Below the pieces are notes generated by a model. It saw only the letters and a list, made by a program, of their open reading frames with translations, searched no databases and was not told the DNA's origin. Below are positions 58,655-64,000 of a stretch of DNA of 64,000 bases, piece after piece (position 1 is the first letter of the stretch; each line of letters begins with the position of its first letter). Source of the DNA: Thermoleophilia bacterium (lineage in GTDB: Bacteria; Actinomycetota; Thermoleophilia; UBA2241); contig JAWKKE010000001.1 of NCBI GenBank assembly GCA_041393415.1, forward strand, positions 496,001 through 560,000, written 5' to 3'. The translations under genes and the position numbers were made by a program.

Positions 58655-58812
58655 CTTCATCCTCGCCTCGCCAGTCGCGAGCAGCTCGAGTGGCCGCTGA
58701 CGCCCATCTAGACCTAGGCTAGTATGTGTCGCGGCAAACGCGGTGACGATACCTCGATGCCGACGCCATCGCCGACCGGCAGCCGAGAAGAGAGAAGGGC
58801 AAGGCCAGACAC

Positions 58813-59307
58813 ATGTTCAGAGATATGCGACGCGGGAAGCAACTGCTCCCAGCGGCGGAGACGATCGCCATGCTCGAGTCGTGCTCCTCCGGTGTCTTGG
58901 CCACGCAAGGCGATGACGGCTACCCGTACGCCGTCCCTCTGAGCTTCGCATACGAGGACGGCAGGCTCTTCTTTCACTGCGCGAAGACCGGCCACAAGAT
59001 AGACGCCATCGAGCGCGACGAGCGGGTCTCGTTCTGCGTCGTCGCCGCGGACGATGTGATGCAGAGCACGTTCACGACTCACTTCCGCAGCGCGATCGCC
59101 TTCGGCAAGGCCAGAGTCGTCACGGACGACACCGAGAAGCGCCACGCCCTACGCTGCCTGGCGGAGAAGTACTCGCCAGACCATCTGGGAGCAGCGGACG
59201 TCGAGATCGAGCGTGCGCTGCATCGCACCTGCGTAATAGAGCTGGTCATCGAGCATGTGACCGGCAAGGCCGCGGCCGAGATCGTCACGACCCGAGAGCA
59301 CGCCTGA
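58813..59307 (+). CDS. Pyridoxamine 5'-phosphate oxidase-like flavoprotein (NimA type)
   Basis: A 164-residue FMN-binding split-barrel protein. The opening FRDMRRGKQLLPAAETIAML, then GVLATQGDDGYPYAVPLSFA and LFFHCAKTGHKIDAIERDER, match the NimA/NimB group of nitroimidazole-resistance-like proteins. FHxAxxGxK with a following Ile and Asp is a group marker. These proteins bind FMN and possibly reduce nitro-aromatics. They are common in anaerobes and need not confer resistance. The ribosome site is weak (AAGGGCAAGG). Convergent with the DUF1801 gene. Confidence 0.9.
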   Translation: MFRDMRRGKQLLPAAETIAMLESCSSGVLATQGDDGYPYAVPLSFAYEDGRLFFHCAKTGHKIDAIERDERVSFCVVAADDVMQSTFTTHFRSAIAFGKARVVTDDTEKRHALRCLAEKYSPDHLGAADVEIERALHRTCVIELVIEHVTGKAAAEIVTTREHA

Positions 59308-59333
59308 CGCTCGCCCAGACCGGCCGAATCGCA

Positions 59334-59777
59334 CTAGACCTTGCCCCAACCCGGCAATTGGCGGGCTTGCGATACCCATGCCGTGAACTGAGTCTCGTCG
59401 ATCTGGTCGCCCTCGTGAATATCGAGATAGCGCACGTTGTCGTCCTTTGACTCTCCCGGAGGCAGCGGCCGCAGCGACGCACCGTTGAAGAAGGTCACCT
59501 TCACGTACTTCGTGAAGCAGTGGAAACTGAGGATCCAACCCTGACCCTCGATGCCGTAGAAGGGAGAGTTCCAGCGGACCGCTTTGCGCACCTCCGGGAA
59601 TGCACGCGTGATGAGCGTGTCCAACCGCCGCCCAACGTCGCTCTTCCAGCCCGGCATAGCCTGAATGTAGGCTTGGACCGGAGCGTCGCCGTCGGCCTTG
59701 GCGATCTGAGGATTGCCACCCGAAAGAAGAACAGGCTTCACCGCCTGCTCCGTCACTGTGAGTTCCTTGTCTTCCAT
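59334..59777 (-). CDS. DUF1801 (YdhG-like) protein
   Basis: A 147-residue protein. The DUF1801 core is AYIQAMPGWKSDVGRRLDTL, then PEVRKAVRWNSPFYGIEGQG and FTKYVKVTFFNGASL, where the W-N/G-x-P-F/M-Y motif is conserved. Members, including frataxin-like YdhG, may take part in iron handling, but for most no function is known. The N-terminal 25 residues are a variable extension. The gene is convergent with the PPOX-like gene and stands alone. Confidence 0.88.
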   Translation of the reverse strand: MEDKELTVTEQAVKPVLLSGGNPQIAKADGDAPVQAYIQAMPGWKSDVGRRLDTLITRAFPEVRKAVRWNSPFYGIEGQGWILSFHCFTKYVKVTFFNGASLRPLPPGESKDDNVRYLDIHEGDQIDETQFTAWVSQARQLPGWGKV

Positions 59778-59947
59778 CGCACACGCCTCTCGCCTCTAGT
59801 CTTCCTTCCCGCCACAATGCACATCTGTCCTACCCGTTTTCCTGAGTGACTTTGCACAGAACGTGGAAGTATCTAGTTCCACAGCGCCCAACTGGTCGGA
59901 CGCGTGAACGACCTGCATCGGTACACGCCAGCGAAGGGAGCGGCTAG

Positions 59948-60412
59948 ATGTCTACCGTGATCGACTTCACAAACGTCTCCACCGCTGGCCTGGAGGCCTC
60001 GCCCGTCGCGGACGCGCTCGCCGGCCTGCGCGCCAACGAGGCGCGGTACTTCATGAACAAGTACAAGCACGCGTTCGCCGTGATGCCGGCGAGCGAGGAT
60101 CAAGACACACTGGACTACGTCAATCGCATTCTCAAGGATGAGCGCGCTCTCGAGTTCGTCGCCAAGCCCCTCGAGACGTCTCGCTTTGAGGTGGACGGCA
60201 TCCGCTTCGCGTACGTCTTCTACGAGAGCGGCCTCGCGCTGAATGTGATGTACACGATCGACAACCCCAAGAAGCGTGCCGTCGGATTCAAGCTCGCGGA
60301 GGGCATGGACGTACCCGCGGAGCTGCAGGGGAGGTTCAAGTTCGCGACGCAGAAGTCCAAGCTGGCCGGCACGATCCGAGGCTCGTTCTTCGTCATCAAA
60401 GGCGAATACTAG
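59948..60412 (+). CDS. Conserved protein of unknown function
   Basis: A 154-residue soluble protein with GAAGGGAGCGG before its ATG. It has Ala-rich helices at the N-terminus (VADALAGLRANEARYFMNKY), then alternating strands (FEVDGIRFAYVFYESGLALN, VMYTIDNPKKRAVGF) and a Lys-rich end (KSKLAGTIRGSFFVIKGEY). There is no Cys, signal peptide or membrane helix. I do not recognise the family. Downstream, 12 nt away, the convergent gene at 60424 ends. Confidence 0.7.
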   Translation: MSTVIDFTNVSTAGLEASPVADALAGLRANEARYFMNKYKHAFAVMPASEDQDTLDYVNRILKDERALEFVAKPLETSRFEVDGIRFAYVFYESGLALNVMYTIDNPKKRAVGFKLAEGMDVPAELQGRFKFATQKSKLAGTIRGSFFVIKGEY

Positions 60413-60423
60413 CCCGGCGCCTG

Positions 60424-61020
60424 TCAGCCCTCTTCGCGACGCTTCTCAATGCGCAGCGCCACGTCCACGACGTGGTCTTCTGAGAATCGACAAGCCTTCG
60501 GGACGAGCGACTCGTCTTGCTCGAGGATCGCGGCGACGAGCGCCGCCAGATCGTCGCGACGCTCGTCGGGAAGCGCGGCGAGTCGCTCGTCTCGCTCCAT
60601 CTTCTTGCGGATCCGCTGGCGATTCTCGCGCGCCAGCATTCCCTGCTGCACACTGTCGAACGCCTTCGCCAGCGACTCCGCGGCGGGAGGCAGGTACTTG
60701 AGGCACAACCAGACGACGGCGATCAGCGGCAGATCCTTGAGGATCTCCGGAATGACAAGCTCGACGGACCCAGATCTGACTTGCTCTACACGTAGATGCT
60801 GCGCCGGACGCATCGCGTAGGAGCGGAATCCCCTGGGCTGCAGCCGTCCGTAAACGTGGTCGATGAGCTGTAGATACGCAGCCATGTCACGAAGCGCGAG
60901 ATCCTGGCAGTCGGTGCGAACGATCAGCTCGAGGCGATCGCCGGCTTCTGCCTCCGGGACAATCAGAGTCTGGAGGGCGACAACTCCGTCGACCGGGATT
61001 CGTAGTGGCGTTGCACCCAC
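60424..61020 (-). CDS. Conserved protein with a central hydrophobic segment, unknown function
   Basis: A 198-residue protein starting at GTG 61020 after AAGGAGGAGGTCC, a very strong ribosome site. The N-terminal part has strands RIPVDGVVALQTLIVPEAEA and DRLELIVRTD. A hydrophobic segment follows (LKDLPLIAVVWLCLKYLPPA), which could be a membrane anchor or buried helix. The C-terminal half is charged and helical (QRIRKKMERDERLAALPDER). I do not recognise a family. It lies 43 nt after the methyltransferase gene on the same strand and may be co-transcribed with it. Confidence 0.65.
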   Translation of the reverse strand: MGATPLRIPVDGVVALQTLIVPEAEAGDRLELIVRTDCQDLALRDMAAYLQLIDHVYGRLQPRGFRSYAMRPAQHLRVEQVRSGSVELVIPEILKDLPLIAVVWLCLKYLPPAAESLAKAFDSVQQGMLARENRQRIRKKMERDERLAALPDERRDDLAALVAAILEQDESLVPKACRFSEDHVVDVALRIEKRREEG

Positions 61021-61063
61021 GGACCTCCTCCTTCCCTTCTCTCGCCTGCGCCGATGAGGGCGG

Positions 61064-61960
61064 CTATGGCCGACCCTCGCGCTCCGTACCCTCAGACTGA
61101 GGCAGCGCTCCCTCGCGAGTAACCTTCGCGACAACGGCGAACTCGTCCGCACCCGGATCGTATGGGCTTCCCGCAACGTCGGCCCAGCATTGCACGACCT
61201 GCAACCCGCAGTCGACAAACTCGAGCTCCAGCTGAGATGGAGTGAAACACTGAAGCCAGTTGAAGACGCGGCGAGTTCGATGGCGCTCGACGATGGTGTA
61301 CTTATCCAGAAGCAGGCGCTGATCGTCGTACTTGAACGTATTGAGGAAGCCGAAATACTCGTCGGCCGACCAGAAGCCGCCCATGAGATTGAACGCATAG
61401 GTGGCGCATTCCTCTCGAGAGTCGAACATCCGCGGCGAGTAGACATCGAGGAGAACGGCGCCCCCGCTCGCGAGCATCGAGCGGAACTTGCCCAGGAGCG
61501 ATGCTCGCTGAGTGGGGCTCAGAGCGCAGAAGTCGCACATGATCATAATGATGAGATCGAAACGCCGTTCGGTCTCGAAGCCCAGGTAGTCCGCCTGGAC
61601 GTACTCGATGTCAAGGCCCTCATCTGCCGCCGCCTTGCGTGCGTAACTCAGGGAGTTGGCGGAGAAATCGATCCCCGTGACGTCGAGCCCCGCGCGCGCA
61701 AGGCGCTGCCCGTAGAGTCCGGGCCCACAGCCGAAATCCGCCACCCTGGCTCCTGCGCCCAGTGCGAAATGCGAGACGATCCAGTCCACCGAGCGATCGA
61801 CGAACACAGGGTTGCGCGAGGCAGCGTCTACGGTCTCGTTGAGATGGTAGGCAAGCATGTGCTCCGAGGTATGAGGGTCGGTCCACAGCTCGCGAGCCGT
61901 GTACTCCGCGAAAGGTTCGGGCCGATGGTTGACGTCTTGCAGAAACTCGAACAACGGCAT
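61064..61960 (-). CDS. Class I SAM-dependent methyltransferase
   Basis: A 298-residue methyltransferase with motif I VADFGCGPGLYGQRLARAG and motif II region VTGIDFSANSLSYARK. The acidic/aromatic motif is DIEYVQADYLGFE, and motif III is GGAVLLDVYSPRMF. The remaining strands suit small-molecule methylation. The ATG at 61960 begins MPLFEFLQDVNHRPEPF. It has AGGAG touching it, too close for standard spacing, so the true start may lie a little upstream. The acceptor is unknown. The 60424 gene follows it. Confidence 0.88.
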   Translation of the reverse strand: MPLFEFLQDVNHRPEPFAEYTARELWTDPHTSEHMLAYHLNETVDAASRNPVFVDRSVDWIVSHFALGAGARVADFGCGPGLYGQRLARAGLDVTGIDFSANSLSYARKAAADEGLDIEYVQADYLGFETERRFDLIIMIMCDFCALSPTQRASLLGKFRSMLASGGAVLLDVYSPRMFDSREECATYAFNLMGGFWSADEYFGFLNTFKYDDQRLLLDKYTIVERHRTRRVFNWLQCFTPSQLELEFVDCGLQVVQCWADVAGSPYDPGADEFAVVAKVTREGALPQSEGTEREGRP

Positions 61961-62134
61961 CTCCTGGACTCGGCTCTTCGCTACGTGGCGAGCGAACCAA
62001 GACTCGTGAAGGTATCTTACGGGCCAGCCGCAGGTCTGAGCCAGTCTTCTTAGACCTCCCACACCGCCCCCCCGAGCCGCACGAGAGCGTCCCAGCAATC
62101 GGGTCGAGGCCTTCCGGGCGGGATGGATAGGAGC

Positions 62135-63064
62135 CTACTCGCGCAGCAGGAACTCCATGAGGCGCTCGGCAACGAGCTCGGTTTCCGCGACGACGACGTC
62201 GTGCGCCGCGCCGGGGACCAGCGCTGCCTCGACGCTGGGCATGAGTGATTCGATGCGCGCAATGGCGCCGCGTGGGTCGGCGGTAGCCCCATCGCGGTCA
62301 CCGAGGATGCAGAGCGTCGGCAACGCGATGCGCCGCAGGTCGTCGTCCGCCATCACGGCCGCGCGCACCGGCGGGAACATCGCGCCGTAGCACTCGCGAA
62401 CCAGCAGTATCTCGTCGATGCGCCGGTCGAACTCCTCGGGGTGCCCGACGGCAATACTCGGCATGACCCAACGGCAGTACGCTTCGAGCGACTCGCGCCT
62501 GCCGTCAGCAGCCGGCTTGAGGCGGTCTACGAACTCCTGCGAGAGGGGCGCACCGATCATGACCGGGGCGATCCACACAAGCTTGGCGAGGCGTTCCTGA
62601 GCGTGCAACGCGTACTCGGCCGCGGCGTAGCATCCGTAGGACTGACCTCCCATCACGATGCCGTCCGTCAGATCCAGCCCGTCGAGCACGTCATCCAGCC
62701 ACGACCGAAGGTCGTCGACCTCGCGCACCGAGCGAGTCGGCACGCTGCGACCCTCATCGTAGATAGCGTCGAGCGCGTACGTACGAAAGCGCGCCGAGAG
62801 GGGCCTGATCAGTCGGCGCCAGACGAGCGAGGTCGACTGTCCGCCGGGCAGCAACACAACCGGCGGTGCATCGACCGGACCGCTGCTGCGCACGAACGTC
62901 TCACCGTACCTGGTCTGCACAGTCGTGCCCTCGTGCTCGACCGGCCACGACTGTTCGAGAATCTCGAGATGCGCAAGGAAGCGGTCGCGAGCTGTTTGCG
63001 AGGTAAACGGGCGGAAGCCGGCGGGCGTGACGTTTGGCAATGTCTCCTCCTGCATCGGGGCCAT
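62135..63064 (-). CDS. Alpha/beta hydrolase
   Basis: A 309-residue alpha/beta-hydrolase fold protein. The oxyanion region is VVLLPGGQSTSLVWRRLI, the nucleophile elbow GGQSYGCYAA (GxSxG), the acid probably in ILGDRDGATAD, and the catalytic His in PGAAHDVVVAE. All triad positions are present. The substrate could be an ester, lactone or epoxide. ATG 63064 is the first of two close starts (63055 is the other), without a clear ribosome site. It lies 174 nt upstream of the methyltransferase gene on the same strand. Confidence 0.88.
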   Translation of the reverse strand: MAPMQEETLPNVTPAGFRPFTSQTARDRFLAHLEILEQSWPVEHEGTTVQTRYGETFVRSSGPVDAPPVVLLPGGQSTSLVWRRLIRPLSARFRTYALDAIYDEGRSVPTRSVREVDDLRSWLDDVLDGLDLTDGIVMGGQSYGCYAAAEYALHAQERLAKLVWIAPVMIGAPLSQEFVDRLKPAADGRRESLEAYCRWVMPSIAVGHPEEFDRRIDEILLVRECYGAMFPPVRAAVMADDDLRRIALPTLCILGDRDGATADPRGAIARIESLMPSVEAALVPGAAHDVVVAETELVAERLMEFLLRE

Positions 63065-63209
63065 GACGCGAGCGTCAGTATGCGCGCATGAGGGACGAAG
63101 AAACAGACTGCAATTGTGGCCAGATCCCGTGTATTCTGAGATTAGGGGAGGCTTCTTTCTGGGCCGCCCCTCGCCGGGCTCCCACTCGAGTACGCATATC
63201 CTCACCCGA

Positions 63210-63953
63210 TCAAGGGACGACGATTCGCTGCGACGAGGACACACCGGCGACGTTGTAGTTGGTACCGGTGAACTGCGCCCGAATCAGGTACTTGCCCGGC
63301 TTCACATCGTAGTAGCTGTACGTGCACCAGGACCGCCCGTCTGTCCCGGCCCCTCCCAGGCTGGCGGGAAAGCGCGTCCAGACACCATGCACGCGGCACT
63401 GCACATCAGCGATGAACGGCGGCTTCTGCAGAGGAAGCTGATAGAAGGGCTGCTCGGGCGAGACGGTGATGCGAACCTCGGTGTGCTTCCGCGTGGTCTT
63501 CTTGACCACCAGCTTGAGCTTCGGCTTCACGCCGGCGAACATCCAGAAGCTGGAAGCGAGATAGTCGCCGTTGCCGGCCCAAGTGGCAGTGATCTGGCAG
63601 CTTCGCCGCGCTGCCGGCACGGTCGCTTGAAATGTGTTGCCGTTCATCTGATCGTAGGTCACCACGGCCTCGGCGACGAACGTGTCGGCGCTCTCACCGA
63701 CCTCTCGCTTGTGGACCCGGACCACAGCGCCGCTCAGATCTTCGTTGGCCACAATACGTCCGCTCACGATGATGTCTCGTCCAGCCAGCGTCGCGTTTCG
63801 CGCCGAGAGCGTGATCGGCGCGCTGAGCTGATTCGTCGCCGGCGCCGATGACGCCAGGCACGCCACCAGCAGAGCGGACGCGGCGACGGCGAGCAGTGCG
63901 CCGACAAGCGCCTTCCGTGACACCCCGACGTTGCCAGACCGTGACTTGCCCAT
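63210..63953 (-). CDS. Putative lipoprotein of unknown function
   Basis: A 247-residue exported protein with AGGGGG before its ATG. The N-terminal helix ends with ALLVAC, which fits a lipobox (LVAC), so lipid attachment at Cys32 is likely. The mature part is beta-rich, with two Ig-like or bacterial-surface strands (LSARNATLAGRDIIVSGRIV and VKPKLKLVVKKTTRKHTEVR) and Cys pairs (RSCQ, VQCRVH, SWCTYSYY) that may form disulphides. I do not recognise a named domain. It could bind a cell-surface ligand. Confidence 0.75.
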   Translation of the reverse strand: MGKSRSGNVGVSRKALVGALLAVAASALLVACLASSAPATNQLSAPITLSARNATLAGRDIIVSGRIVANEDLSGAVVRVHKREVGESADTFVAEAVVTYDQMNGNTFQATVPAARRSCQITATWAGNGDYLASSFWMFAGVKPKLKLVVKKTTRKHTEVRITVSPEQPFYQLPLQKPPFIADVQCRVHGVWTRFPASLGGAGTDGRSWCTYSYYDVKPGKYLIRAQFTGTNYNVAGVSSSQRIVVP

Positions 63954-64000
63954 GTTCCCCCTCCGTGATCGTCCCTGACGATATGCGCTGCCAGCCATCA

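Overview
The window is GC-rich bacterial chromosome, densely coded on both strands. No plasmid, phage, transposase or CRISPR signature was found. The conserved blocks suggest a deep-branching actinobacterium of the Thermoleophilia/Coriobacteriia kind. On the minus strand rpmE-thyX-DUF1385-prfA-prmC-recO runs in order, followed by glyQ-glyS-ppdK-(GNAT)-(small membrane protein)-dnaG-rpoD. A flavin-dependent thymidylate synthase, a split glycyl-tRNA synthetase, pyruvate phosphate dikinase and a double-cubane-type dehydratase-like protein with its ATPase suggest an anaerobic or microaerobic life. The taxonomic placement is inference from gene content and order.

Layout. 1-7 kb: the 5' part of a comB-like gene; an OmpR-type two-component system next to a small exported protein whose promoter carries four direct repeats at an exact 11-bp period; MarC; a six-cysteine small protein; a ClC channel with CBS and TrkA-C domains. 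7-16 kb: a triple-RidA fusion; a leader-like 14-codon ORF with hairpins; the HgdB/HgdC-like pair; a TetR-MFS efflux operon with a palindromic operator; an 889-residue exported protein of unknown function. 16.7-34.6 kb: tRNA-Ile(CAU), tRNA-Asn(GUU) and the informational housekeeping blocks. 34.8-44.6 kb: VOC protein, AEC transporter, a GGDEF/EAL protein, a PadR-ABC-FtsX operon, and a diacylglycerol-kinase-like protein.

44.7-48.5 kb holds four co-oriented metabolic genes: acetoacetate-decarboxylase-like, LsrF-like aldolase/thiolase, zinc dehydrogenase and nitrilase-like. No known pathway accounts for this combination. 48.6-53 kb is a modular exported PIG-L/PKD/discoidin/Calx-beta protein. Its ORF is broken by a 676/679-bp near-identical tandem duplication, which may be real or an assembly error. 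53-64 kb is a mixed region with an SDR gene that has no canonical start codon, signal peptidase I, a decayed Fpg/Nei-family glycosylase gene, a PfkB kinase, an Imm-5-like protein, and several small proteins of unknown function.

Several genes are not visible as intact standard-start ORFs, and I reconstructed them from the sequence. These are the edge-truncated comB, prmC (apparent CTG start), the SDR gene (apparent ATA or CTG start), the Fpg-like pseudogene, a 50-codon membrane ORF and the 14-codon leader ORF.
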